From: Bursaphelenchus xylophilus
Lineage: Eukaryota; Nematoda; Chromadorea; Rhabditida; Aphelenchoididae
DNA: 64,000 bases
Direction of reading: 5' to 3'
Assembly: GCA_904066235.2 (NCBI GenBank)
Contig: CAJFCV020000003.1
Span: forward strand, 3,472,001-3,536,000
Both the position numbers and the translations under genes were made by a program. Below are positions 37,339-48,574 of the stretch, in pieces. Position 1 is the first letter of the stretch. Each line of letters starts with the position of its first letter. The notes under the pieces are model-generated. The model was not told the DNA's origin and searched no databases. It saw nothing but the letters and a program-made list of their open reading frames with translations.

Positions 37339-39660
37339 ATGCCTTCATTCAGCAAGCTTCTTCAGGCAACTGGCTGCATTACTTTGGAGAACTCGTGCCA
37401 TGAATTAACTCATCCCTGGAATCCCTCATGCCTCGGGGCAATCAAAGAGATTCTCCCTCATGGTCTTCAATGTTCTTTTAAAACTTATGCAACATTTTAT
37501 GGTCTGACCTGTTTGCTAAAAATAGCAAGAGGAAAGAAAATACACCGACGAGAATTGATCAAGGACATTTTGAGATCCACGGTGTTCTTGACTACGAATT
37601 TCTTGGCATTCGTTTATGCCTCTTGTTTGTTGAGGTACTGTTTTCATTTCTAATTGTAATGATGGCTACTGTTTAGGGTTAAAAGTAATGTTAAATCTTA
37701 TTTCAGAAGGCTTTTTGGCTGTTATTTTTCCTCATCCTATTATATCGCAGCCACCATTGGCTCGTTTCTGGCGATTATCCAAGAGACAGAGCGTCGACGG
37801 CCCGCTTTGGCTTTGTATCTGACCAATTTAGTAAGCTAAAACACTGTAACAAAAGGCAGCCCCGTATTTTTTTACAGGGTGCGGCAATTTTTCGGCCGGA
37901 TTTGAATTGGCTATAACTTTTTTAGTTTTTATCCGAATGTTAAAATTCTTTTTTTCCCTGAATCCATAGACAACCCCATTTTGTTTGATACCAAATATGT
38001 TATATATACAGGGACCTAGTTCATAGTTATTGGCCTTTCGGTCGTTTTCTCTGCTTTTTCGGCGTGTGTGAAAATCGCCAGAAAAAATGACTTTTTTTTA
38101 AGAATTTTGTCGTAAAAAGTTTCATACATGTTCATGCCATGGAGAATACCGTTTCCACAAAAAATCAGCTATCTCCGCACAAAACTAGCGAAGATATAGC
38201 CAAAAAGTTTTTCTGTGTGACCACTCATGTGTCCTCCTGACCGCAACGAATCGTTGAATATCTTGGTCGCCCCTGAAAGGTGCGGGCTGAAACTTTCAGG
38301 AATTGATGTGTGGCCTATGTCCGGCCCATCTGCAAAACTTAAAGAAAATCTGAGAGTCGCACTAGGGGTATTTCCATTGTCAGCTATGAAAATTAGAGCT
38401 TTTTCTTTGTCTCGCATGTTTACTGTAGTCTAATGAACGGGTATAACATATTTGGTATTAAACAAAATGGGGTTGTCTATGGATTCAGGGAAAAAAAAGA
38501 ATTTTAACATTTGCCCAAAAACTGAAAAAGTTATGGCCAATTAAAATCCGGCCGAAAAATTGCCGCACCCTGTAAATTACTAATTGCAATGTCCATTTTC
38601 AGGCCTCGGAATCTGTCTTCTACCAAATGAAAAATCGTGGATATGTTAAAGAAGTTCCTAACGGCTTAACGATAATGTTTTCCATTGGACTTGGAGTTCT
38701 ATCATATTTCAAGTCTAAAGGAATCAAATCGGATATCCACGGGCTAATCAACTTGACTCATTCTCTCGGGAACGGAGAGAAGATTCCGTATTATAAAAAG
38801 CTACCCGAAGTTATGAAAAACGCCATAGAAACAGTTAGAAGTAAACTGTCAAAGGGTGATAGGTGTAATCATCAACATAGCTGTGCTGCTAATGTTTTGG
38901 AGGTAAGAAATCGAAACCATACTTTAGCCTATTCTATCTTCTAGTCATCTGTCGTCAATTTTGGATACGGACTCTCTGCTACGGTCATCATTGCGTTAAT
39001 CAAAAACGTGAACTCCCCCAGAAAGCTTGTCCAATCTTTGATGAAAAGTGAAACCTTGTCGTTACCAATATTTACCGCGTTAATGCCTGGTATATATCAT
39101 GTAAGTATGTTCTAACAAAACTTAACAAAAACAAACTTTCAGACAGTAAACTGCCTCTTAAAACGATTGCCACTCCTCTCCGACACCTTCACAGAAACCG
39201 CAGCTGGCCTTGCCTCTGGAGCGGCAATGCTGGCTTGGCCTAATCTAACAATCTCTATGTATATTCTATGGAAGGCAATTGAGGTAAGACTTCGTTCTAC
39301 CTCATAGACCGTCCCTAAACATTTAGCGTGTCTATCATCTGGCGGCGGACAAAGGCTACGCTCCGAGATTCAAATACGGAGAAATTATTTTGTATTCCAT
39401 TGTAACCGGCTATATTGTGGGCAATTGTATAGTTGAACCACATGCTATACGAAAAGGCTACTACTTCAATTTCATCAGAGGGCTTTCTGATAATCAGTAA
39501 GTTTTTTGAAGGCTTTTGGACATGAAATTTCATATTGTTTAGCTTCGACTACGTAGATCGGAAACTTTTGCTCCCATTTGGTTTTGATTCGGATAAATTG
39601 TATCGAGAGGGCACAATCCTGGTAAAACCGATGTCCAAGATGACTAACTCGGCATTTTAG
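37339..39660 (+). CDS. tmem-135: TMEM135 homologue, copy b
   Basis: Seven exons: 37339-37634, 37707-37830, 38603-38902, 38945-39100, 39143-39283, 39327-39496 and 39543-39660, giving 434 residues. Exon sizes (296, 124, 300, 156, 141, 170) are identical to copy a except the last (118 versus 106), so this is a tandem duplicate. The same landmarks are kept: CHELTHPWNPSC, HRRELIKDILRSTVFLTTN, RCNHQHSCAANVLE, ASGAAMLAWPNLTISMYIL and YSIVTGYIVGNCIVEPHA. Middle and C-terminal residues differ enough that the duplication is not recent. Intron 3 is enlarged to 772 bases by a 698-base transposon (37875-38572). The role is as for copy a: a multi-pass peroxisomal/mitochondrial membrane protein. Poly(A) signals are at 39701 and 39717. 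Confidence 0.94.
37875..38572. mobile_element. MITE in tmem-135b intron 3 with nested M2 segment
   Basis: Flanked by TA on both sides. The terminal inverted repeats run about 130 bases, starting CAGGGTGCGGCAATTTTTCG and its complement at the far end; an internal landmark is TGAATCCATAGACAACCCCA. TA duplication and a CAGGG start suggest a Tc1/mariner-type non-autonomous element. The middle (about 38090-38400) matches the interior of MITE family M2 (CCGCACAAAACTAGCGAAG, GCTGAAACTTTCAGGAATTG), so it is composite. It lies wholly within an intron and does not disturb the coding frame. Confidence 0.88.
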
Positions 39661-40134
39661 GCCAGTTTTCATTCCCACTACCACTGTAATTATGCTTGTA
39701 AATAAATTTTCAACAGAATAAATCCAGATAAAACATTTGATTGCAATGGTCATGATAAAAACTGATCAAAACGTTATGGATAGACAATTTGCGGTATAAT
39801 ATTCAATAAGAAGCTAGAAGGAAGTCGGAATTGACGAACTCAAGATTTTCCGCGTCAGCCTTTGCGTCCTACCACGAAAACAACCCGATGCCAACGCATT
39901 TTGGCGTTCCGCAAAAAGAAAATAGCCACTTGGAAGTAAAAAGAAGAAAAAATCGGGTCGTGGATAAATGGTAACCGAGAGTTTACCCTGATCTATCAGC
40001 AATCTGAAACTCTCTTCTGTTTTTTACCTCTTCTACACGTTTCCGTCATGGATAATATAAATTTTCGCGTTGAATTTGTTTTTTTTCTTGATCTTAAGTG
40101 TAATTTTATATTGTTTCTTCAATGTTTAGGTGAT
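39661..40134. other. intergenic, acceptor before the P/Q-rich gene
   Basis: Contains the 3' signals of tmem-135b. An ATG at 40048 opens a frame through to the next gene, but the stretch to 40129 reads like an intron (T-rich, ending AATGTTTAG), so I place the start at 40135. A short 5' exon cannot be excluded. Confidence 0.5.
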
Positions 40135-42307
40135 ATGTACGCTCCGGGTCAAGACCAACAGGCTTACCAACAGCCTCCGGGCTTTCAACCGCCTGGATTT
40201 GTTCAGCCAGGTGCTCCACAAGCGGGATATGCCCCTCAGCCGGGATATCCTCAACAAAATTACGCTCAACCGGCACCACAAGCACCATTCCCTCAGTCGG
40301 CGTCTCCGCAGGGCTTCCAGCAGCCGGCTTTTCAACCAGCACCACTGCCTCAGGCTCCCGTTTCGCACAGTTACACTCCCCAAGCGCGAGGTTTTGATCC
40401 TGGATGGAATGATCCTCCAACCACCGTGACCAATGCTCACAAAAATAGATTACAGAAGATGAAGAGACCGCTGGATCCTACAATCACGGTGAGATTATTT
40501 TCTTTTTTGATTTCAATTTTAGGATAAGGTCAAGGGTAGTATAAAAGATCTTCTTAATTGATCTTAAACTGGTGTCGTTTTGAAGTATCCTCGTTATCTT
40601 GCTCTGTGGACTGTTTATTTTGTTCTTATAGACCAAAATCTATTCTTTTGCCACTTTTATCTTTATCTGATACCTAAAAATTTAATTTTATTCTTGCAGA
40701 ATCCAAGCAGCTATGGAGGTGGCGGATATGGTGGGTATGGTCAGCAATCCTATGGTCAAAATCCTTATACTCAGCCAGCTGGAAATCCGGGTCTAACTCA
40801 GCAGGGATCGTTTGATCAACATCAACAAGGTCAATATGGAGGTCAACAACAACAACCAGGCTATGGAGGTTATCAACAACAGGTACCAGCTTTTTTTTTA
40901 CTTTGAAAGGCAGATTTGATTGTCCTTGATGTTGTTGGGACAGCTTAATATATACTTGTTTTTTCAGGCGCCAGCTCCGGTCCAGCAGGGTTACCAGCCT
41001 CAACAAGGACAACAAAGTCCACAAGTACGCTAAGATTATTATTTACAACTCTTGTGTAGCAATTTCCTTGTCTTTTTTCCCGTTCTTTGGTCTTTTTCCG
41101 ATTCAATAAAGTCTTTCTGACCTTTTCTTTACAGCAAACGCCATATGGTCAGTCCATTCCACCGTCTGGTCAGCAGGCCCCTCAGACCTTCCAAGCCCCT
41201 CCCTCTGGCCAAGTCTCCCCAACTGGACAGGCGCCCGGGTTCCCTCAACAACCCCAATATGGTCAACAAACCGCGCAAGGTTATCCCAGCCAATCGCCAG
41301 CTGCCCAACCTGGAGCTCCTGGATTCCCACAACAGCAGGTTGGCTATGGACAAGCCCCCGCTAGCCAGTCGCCCGTAGGCCAGCCAGGAGCGCCAGGATT
41401 CGCCCAGCAACAATATGGCCAGCCAAGTCAACCAGGAGCTCCTCCCGCTAGCCAAGCACAAGCTGGATTTGCTAGCCAAAGCCCTGCCGGCCAACCTGGA
41501 GCTCCAGGGTTCCCTCAGGCTCAATTTGGACAACAAGCACCTCCTGCTAGCCAAGCCCAACCCGGATTTCCCAGCCAATCTCCGGCTGGACAACCTGGTG
41601 CTCCTGGATTTGCTCAATATGGGCAAAATCAGCAAGGATATGGCCAACAAGCGCCGACATCTCAAGCATATGGCCAACAGCCTCCAACATCTCAAGGATA
41701 TCCTCCGGCTAGCGCTGCAAGCCAACCCCCGGCTAGTCAAGCGCAATTTCAAGGATTTGCACCCCAAACTTCAGCCCCAACTTCACTGCCAGCTGGAATT
41801 CAAAGCCAACCCGGGTATAATCCAGCGCCTAGTGCTCCAGTGCCTTCTCAACCAGCCCAGGCGGAAACAAATTTGCTGGACATCCTAGCTCAGCCAAATT
41901 CAGCGCCACAGAGCCAAGGTCCGACCTCTGGAATCACTCCACAAAATATTGGATTTATGCCGGCCCAGCAAGGATTCCAGCCACCTTCTGCTCCAGGAGC
42001 CCCTCCTCCGGCCCAGTTACCCCCTGCAAGCATCCCTAGTGTCCTGCCGAGTGTCCCTGGCACGCCCGGAGCAACCCAATCCGGTCCTCCGTCAGCTGGA
42101 TTGCCTCCAAATTTCTCGAGCTATAACCCCGTAGGCAACACTCCCGCTCCAACACCGGCTTGTGGACTCCCTCAGCCAAGTTATCCACCAGCCCCGACGG
42201 CTCCAGCTCAACTCCAGCAAACCCAACCACCTTATAGTCAATTCCAACCAATCCAGCCCGGCCTATACCCCCAACAAACACCATACGGACAACCACAGCG
42301 ACTGTAA
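40135..42307 (+). CDS. Pro/Gln/Gly-rich low-complexity protein
   Basis: Four exons in phase 0: 40135-40488, 40700-40882, 40968-41024 and 41135-42307, giving 588 residues. Nearly the whole protein is P, Q, G, A, S and Y: Gly-Tyr-rich in exon 2 (SYGGGGYGGYGQQSYGQNPY), then degenerate repeats of PASQ, QPGAPGFPQ and SQSPAGQPGAPGF between about residues 230 and 400. The only distinctive spot is GFDPGWNDPPTT near residue 85 followed by a basic patch (NRLQKMKRPLDP). This recalls the GWNDPP box in the proline-rich region of COPII coat protein SEC31, but no WD40 or helical domain is present. It could be a SEC31-derived tail, a TFG-like assembly factor or an unrelated prion-like protein. Starts after an acceptor at 40129; AATAAA at 42521. 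Confidence 0.85.
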
Positions 42308-43017
42308 ACCTGATTAAAAGTTGTAATTTATATGGAGAAGGGTGCTGTAACTCTTTTCGAGATTAGTGTGAATTTTACAGTAATTTTTAAAAGGATTACA
42401 GCAGGTTTCTACAGTAAGAATTTCTCCAGAAATTGTTGGTGTTTTACAACATTTTTAACTGTATAACTTGTAGCTAACATATATTAGTCCAAAAACGCGT
42501 GATTTTTATTTTAAAGAGGTAATAAACTATTTATGAAAAAGTTGGGTTGTTTTTTATTACGTCTCAACATTTAAAATATTAGCAAAATTTTTTTGGATGG
42601 AATACTAAAATAGGGCTTTTTATTAAGAGAGTGATGGGTGAAGAGCTCATCGATGTTGAGGATTGATCGGTGCGGTGAAAGCTTCGGCGACCATTGGGCG
42701 GTTTCTGAAAAGAAACAAGGTCAATAAGGATGAGATTTGAAAATTTGAGGGGCAAATTTTATGCATGGGTTGTCTAGAAGGCCCCATGGTTCAGTTTTCA
42801 GTATCTTGCTTCTATATTTTTTTATTTCTTTTTTTTGGGAATTTGAGAGATTTTGAGGAAGAATCCGTTTGATTTTTTTGATTATAAAATGGCCTGCGGG
42901 CTTTGCTGTGCCGAAATTTTTGGCATACGGTGAATTATTGACAGAACACAGTAGAATCAAGCGAAATTTTTAGATTCCAACCGATTTTCTGGACTACAGA
43001 AGCGGATGGACAGTGGG
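42308..43017. other. 3' region of the P/Q-rich gene
   Basis: 3' UTR with AATAAA at 42521-42526, then AT-rich sequence with no recognised gene. Confidence 0.5.
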
Positions 43018-43253
43018 GACCTGATCCAGTGGCAAAAAACGTACCATTTTGCAACCGGGAAGTATGAAAAATGTGGCAAAATGCTTCCCTCTCCAAGTGA
43101 AAAACTCCGATTTCAAAAGCGCGCTCGTTCTTTTTGTGAGGGACAAAGGCGCGCCCTTCAAAACGAAGTTTTTTCACTTGGAGAGGGAAGCATTTTGCCA
43201 CATTTTTCGTACTTCCCGGTTGCAAAATAGCACGTTTTTTGCCACTGGATCAG
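43018..43253. mobile_element. foldback MITE family M1, copy 2
   Basis: Starts GACCTGATCCAGTGGCAAAA and ends with the near-complement. Arms of about 100 bases share TTTTTCACTTGGAGAGGGAAG. Homologous to 21075-21308. The hairpin reads as short spurious ORFs on both strands. Confidence 0.85.
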
Positions 43254-43443
43254 CGGCAAAAACCCCACTGTATTCAAAAAATGAGTTCTCTTCTGATGGA
43301 GTTATTGTTGGCCAAAAAATTTGCTGATTTTTTGCTATTGTTTCTCTATAAGCTAGCTTAAGCCCAGAATGCTGTCAAAGGAGCTTTAGATGTCTAATTC
43401 TAATAAGTCAAGACTTATTTTTACAATGAATTAGCTTATAATA

Positions 43444-44606
43444 TTAGGTTGGGACGAAAGTTTTCCCCTTTTTCTTGTTTTTTTCCAAACAAATTTATTT
43501 TGACAGTTGTAACGGGAAACCAAACATAACATCCACCGTCGGTATCCACTACGTACTGCCAACGTTCCGACAAGGATTCAATTGGCGAGCTTAAAAACTG
43601 GGGTATTTATAATAAAAAATGTCAGAAAGACCTGTTTTGAGGTCCCCCAAACAATCGAACCGCACATCTCCCAAACGGTAGCTTAGCGATCTGATCAAAT
43701 GGTAATCAGAAGGTGCCAAGGCTGGGGTGTAGTGTGGGTAGGGCAGCAAAGTCCATGCATTCTCCCTGAATTTTTTGCGCGCGATTTTTGCAATGTGGTA
43801 GCAGGCGTTGTCGTGAAGGAGGAACATTTGTTCCACTTTTATCTAGCATTTTCGGCGACGCGGTCCAACTGGCGATAATAATGTTATTTAGTGACAGTTT
43901 TACCATCAGGGAGCCATTCCTAATAAGTACCTCCCATACAAGTCCACCAATCGCAGAACATGACCTTTTTTGGGTGAATTTTGGTTTTGGGGTTGGTTCA
44001 CCGTTGGTTCTGGTTCCCTGTAATGATATTGATCAGCCAAGTCAGCGTGCGGCGGTACGACAAAAATTAGGAGCAACGGTATAAGCCGTGACTCCGAAAG
44101 TTCGTGCGGAACAAATTAACCACACTTCCACACTTTTCCCAACCGATGTAGATGGTCCATAATGGTAGTATGGGAGAACCCAAAGAGCTCTCCAAGTTCA
44201 CGTAATGGCAATTTGGGATAGCTCACGATTAAGCCTTTTAGGGCGTCATCATCTATCTCAGATGGCCGCCAGAACTTGGTCGTCTAACTCCTTTTTTTGA
44301 ACCTCTGGAACCAATACTTGGCCACACCATAAAAGAGGACGTCCTTGCCTATAACATCCTAGACTTCGGTTATATCTTCCATGGGTTTTGGTATTCTGCG
44401 ATAGTTTTAAAATTTGACGCATCGAAACAGCAACTTTGGGACGGAAATTTTTCCACGTTTGGAGAGCGCTATGGGGACAAGTTACGTATCAGTCTATATG
44501 TTATCAAGTCACCCTTACATAGTCACGTGATAGAACTTTCCAGGAAGTTCCACAACTTCCATAACTTTTCCCGAAAATTAAGGGGAAAACTTTCGTCCCA
44601 ACCTAA
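43444..44606 (-). mobile_element. inactive mariner transposon
   Basis: 1163 bases flanked by TA. The inverted ends begin TTAGGTTGGGACGAAAGTTT, a typical mariner terminus. The transposase is on the minus strand and broken into several frames. Near 44190-44110 the DNA-binding part reads MDHLHRLGKVWKCG. Downstream, LLHDNACYHIAK and PHYTPALAPSDYHLIRSL (43815-43640) are the second and third catalytic Asp regions of the D,D(34)D triad. Frameshifts and stops mean no full transposase can be made. The ends are well preserved, so mobilisation by another copy is conceivable. Confidence 0.92.
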
Positions 44607-44707
44607 TATTACAGTTTGACAACCGAGGTATATATCATAATATCGAAAGTGCTGTTTAGACAGGAGTGAGGCAAGATCCGTGAATTGCATGCTAAATCTT
44701 TACCACT

Positions 44708-45713
44708 AGTTTATTTCTCCTCCTCCTTCTTGAATCGGTCTCCCTTGTCCATAGTCAGAGCGCCGGCTCCGAGTCCGAATCCCACTCCCTTGGGGCCGTA
44801 TTTCCTGCCATGGCATTGCTTACAATAGAGCTCGGCCTCGTGCTCACAGCAGTTGGTCGAGTCCAACAACTTGTTACACATGTCTGCAAGTGAGAGAGGA
44901 AAGTGAAATTGTGACGATAGAGAGGTTAGAAGATAGGTAAACACATACAAAAAACAGTGATACAAGTAGCACAGCAAAAAACGTGGAGAAAAACGGAACA
45001 CAGTGTGTTTGGAGGGTAAAATACGGTTCTTCTTGTTGCGTGTTTACTTCAAAATATTTAGTATCTTTTCTAATCTCTACCTATATAAGTTGCGACTATT
45101 TTATCAACCTAAATCTAAGAGTAGACACATAAATTTCCAAGTATAATATGAATTTTCCCCCAAAAACATAAATCGGGTTTAAAAAACGAAAAAACTGACG
45201 TCATCTCGACTTCTTTGTTTCCAAATTGAGCTCCAGTGTCCATCGAGAGTGAGCCAGCGCCAATTCCGAATCCGACTCCTTTTGGCCCGTATTTACGGCC
45301 ATGGCATTGCTTACAATACAGCTCAGCCAAATGCTCACAACAGTTGGTCGAGTCCAACAACTTATTACACAAAGCTAAAATACAGAACAGTAGAGGACTT
45401 GGAGGACAGTAGGGACATTTTTAGGGACTTTGAAGGGGTTTTAGAAGCGTTTTGGAGGGAAAATGATGATTTTTGGCGAAAAAAATTTGATTTTTTGGCA
45501 AAATTTATCATTTTTTGGCGAAAGCGTAAAACTAATTGAACGTATGAGAAGGACGGGTAGTAACGGACAAATTACAGTAGATTTGACATTAAACTTACTG
45601 CATTTGAAACAGAATTTGTGCCATTTGTAGCCGCCGGCGACCTTTTCTTCAGCGGCATACACTGATTTCCCGCATTTGGGGCATTTCGCTTGGACTGGGG
45701 CTTGGAAAGGCAT
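44708..45713 (-). CDS. mlp-1: muscle LIM protein, alternative second exons
   Basis: Exon 1 is 45713-45599 (115 bases) and encodes the first half of a CRP/MLP-type LIM domain: [25 protein letters not shown]. Two candidate second exons have the same phase. The proximal begins at 45374 (acceptor TTTTAG): [40 protein letters not shown]. The distal runs 44883-44708 (acceptor CTTGCAG): [40 protein letters not shown], and ends in TAA. Each alone completes the zinc-binding residues and the Gly-rich tail. The product with the distal exon is about 97 residues with a single LIM domain. The proximal exon stays open to a stop at 45115, so it is either an alternative last exon or splices on through a weak donor near 45187. 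MLP/CRP proteins bind alpha-actinin and zyxin-type partners in muscle. The start abuts the acceptor TTTTTAG. Confidence 0.9.
45115..45374 (-). CDS. mlp-1: proximal alternative LIM exon of mlp-1
   Basis: Second copy of the LIM C-terminal-half exon, nearer to exon 1. It is preceded by an acceptor (CTGTATTTTAG) and, joined to exon 1, reads through Leu-Cys into the same conserved block as the distal exon. After the Gly-rich tail it continues [11 protein letters not shown], like the longer forms of nematode MLP, then becomes hydrophobic and stops at 45115. The true exon may end near 45187 at a GTTTTT donor leading to exons I cannot find, or be terminal. Confidence 0.7.
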
Positions 45714-47457
45714 CTAAAAATGGTTTATAGGTAATGGCGATACTATTCACGCCATTTGAATATTCGAAATCACAAAAAAAAATAAAAAACGACCAAAAAT
45801 CGAACTCGAAAATTCATGTTTTATTCTAATAAAATATCGGCTATTCGCCAATTTATATTGCCCTCCAATCTCTTTACTATACATTTGTAATATTTGTTTT
45901 ACGTTTGAAAAAACAAACAAAAAGGGACAAATTCTTCGCAAAATTTAACGGATCTTTTTGTAGCACTTATCGTTAGTCATTTGGCCGCAAAAAAGAGCGA
46001 ACAGCCTAGGGCGAAAAACTAGATCTGTTCGAAAGAGTGGCAAGCATTACAAAATTAGTAATTGTAACGTCGCAAAAGGGCTCAAAGAGCAAGAGGAATT
46101 TGAAATTCAAAATAAGGAAGGGAACGGAGAAGTGTGTGAAAATCGCTTATCAGTGTTGTAAAAGGTGTAAAGCGCTGGGAGCTGATAAGAAATGAAAATT
46201 GGGGGGAATTTACAAGGAACGTGTCTCAACTGGGGCACTTGCGCTTTGCAGGGCAGCCAAGATATTAAATTTTTTGGTTATATAAGTTTGTCGGAAAAAT
46301 AATGACCAAGTCGCATCTAAAGACGAAGTTGGTCATCTTGGAGGCTTTATAAAAGCCGTTATGTAAATCCCTACCACATGAAACATATATTAGTGGATAG
46401 CGTTTTCAGCGTTCTTTCAGAAGCTCTAAACAGAAATTGCAAAATTTTATTGTGACTTGTGAAAAATGCGAAACGAGAAAAATGACAAAGTCATACTTCT
46501 AGACCTAATAAAATTGCATGGCTTACGAGAAGATGAATTTTGTCGCGGCAAAATCAAAGAGCTATACTTCAGCTCGCAATTCGATTACTTCCTAGATCAA
46601 AAAGCATAGTACAGGCCAAGTATTCGATATAAACCTTTCCCATAACCTTTGTCTCCCACTTTAATCCCGAGTAAAGATCGCTGAATGGGCCTTCGGCCCT
46701 ATTCTTCATTTGAATTGCCAAAATGACCGATAGAAGGGTTCAACCGGCGAATAAAAAGGCATTTGTTCGAGGCGATATCAGAAAGTTGTAAAATCGAACG
46801 CAGCTGGTTTTGGCCCGTTAAACTTGCCGATGGGTTGGGAAATTGAGGGAAATTTGAATTTCAAAACCTTTAAACTTTCAAAAGACATTGATTTATCAAA
46901 AAACCCTGTACTTTAGGGTCTCTAAGATGGTTGTAAAAATATGAGAACGACTTTGTAATTGAATAAAACCGAAACCAAAACAAAATTTCGATCAAGCGAA
47001 AGGCAAAACCGAGAGAAGAACCTGCGAAGGTGACTAACCTATGACTCAGGGGCTAGACTTTTAAAGCATCGTCATTTTATGAACACAGATGTCAAAGGCC
47101 TTGAGAAGCTGGAATGGGACGGAAAAAGAGATGCCAAAGCGAAATTTTAGGGGTTTTACATGTTTATGATGAAATTTTTCTAATCTTGATACGTTTTTTT
47201 GAACGAAATGTATAAAAAACTCTTGATTAAGATTGTAAAATACGTCATTGGAAAATATCCATTTTTCAAGCAAAAAATTAAAGTGAATGACTTTAATCCT
47301 AGACATTGGCAACAAACACCAGAAGCGTAACATTTGCTCCGATCATGATAAAACGTAAACAAGTCTGCTAATCCACCCTTTATTCTCATTCAGTGGACTT
47401 GAAAAAATCGAAAATATTTTTTTAATCAAAATTTTTGGCAGATACTTATTCTGTGTA
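45714..47457. other. upstream of mlp-1, MITE fragment
   Basis: No gene recognised. Around 46285-46345 GTTTGTCGGAAAAATAATGACC and a nearby inverted GGTCAT copy belong to MITE family M3. The rest is AT-rich; the small frames at 47061-47389 are not convincing. Confidence 0.45.
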
Positions 47458-47890
47458 TATCAGTTTGTTGGAAAAATAATGAGCACTCACTGCAGTTTTT
47501 ATCAAAATCCAAAAATTTTAATTTTGGTCCCACCACGGCTTTTTTAATTTTGCAAAATCTCCGCCAGTCTGTCGGGAAAATAATGAGCACTCTGTTGCAT
47601 CAAAAATCGCATCGCCGCCGAGAAAATGAATTGTGTCGCGGGAAAATCAAATTGCTTTTCGCTTCAGCGACGCGATTGGCGCAGCGACAGAGCGCTCATT
47701 ATTTTCCCGACAAACTGATAAAATGTATATCGGTCTGTCTGGAAAATAATGGCGGTTCGTCGCGCCTCGGAGTCGCTCATCATCGCTTTGCGACTGCAAG
47801 CCGCGACTTGGGATTTGGTGCGCGATAGCGGCGAGGCGAGACATTTTGCTGCGACGATCCGCCGTTATTTTTCCGACAGACTGATACATT
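47458..47890. mobile_element. MITE family M3, three adjacent copies
   Basis: A half element (47458-47570) is followed by two complete palindromic elements (about 47571-47720 and 47731-47888). All share the end GTCTGTCGGGAAAATAATG or its variants (GTTTGTTGG, GTCTGTCTGG). Interiors differ: the second is rich in GCGACGCGATTGGCGCAGCG-type sequence, the third in TCGCTCATCATCGC. Adjacent insertion of related elements into each other's ends gives a small array. A short copy is inside lysozyme-like gene B at 51713-51806. Confidence 0.82.
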
Positions 47891-48574
47891 AGTGAAATCC
47901 GAGGCTGCCACATCTCAAAGTGAAAAATCGTAAACCAAAACTCGTTAAAATCCGAATAAAAATTTAAAAATATCCACTCATCTCGCTGGCATATCCCCAG
48001 TCCAAACAGATCCGCTCAGCACCGCCAAGCGTCCAGCAGATCGATCGCGACGTTCTCGAGATTACGCAACACAATACAAACAAAAAAAAACGCTTGCGGA
48101 TCAAGCCGGTCCTTTATCAGACGGGGATAAATGACTCTTTCCGTTCCGGCCGCCGACTGTTGTCCACCCCGGCCCCTCAGGGCTTTGAATTTCCGCTGCA
48201 CTCGGATCGCTTTAGAGCGTTTTTCAAGACAAACAGACGTTAAGTGGGGGTTGAAGGCAGTCGGGAAAAAGTGGCCGGAAACAGGTGCTGCGGGCCGAGA
48301 ACGTCAAAATTCTGAATCAGAACGGAGAAAAAATGAGGAAATGATCGAAATTAAGCAGTGTTTAGCTGTTTTTGAGGCGATGAGAAATCGGGACAGAGGA
48401 AGTTTTAGCCGAGTGTTCATAGAGAGATGAAAGCGATAGTGGAGGAATTTTTATTGCAATTTTACAGTAAGCAAAATAAGGCCATAGAAAAAAACTGAAA
48501 TTTTGTAAATTTTTGTAAGAACATCATAGTAAATGGCATAATCCGCATTTGTCTTACAGTTTGTATGGCTTACA
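47891..48574. other. intergenic, GC-richer block
   Basis: 48000-48330 is GC-richer than its surroundings and open in several frames on both strands, with no recognised domain and no splice-consistent gene. It could be a promoter region, but nothing specific shows it. Confidence 0.35.

Noticed and set aside
40048..40134. Upstream ATG of the P/Q-rich gene at 40048
   Set aside because: The in-frame stretch to 40129 is intron-like and ends in an acceptor; protein composition changes abruptly at 40135.
41103..41888. Large antisense and alternate-frame ORFs in the P/Q-rich exon
   Set aside because: Produced by the repetitive codon pattern of the low-complexity gene; no splice or domain evidence.
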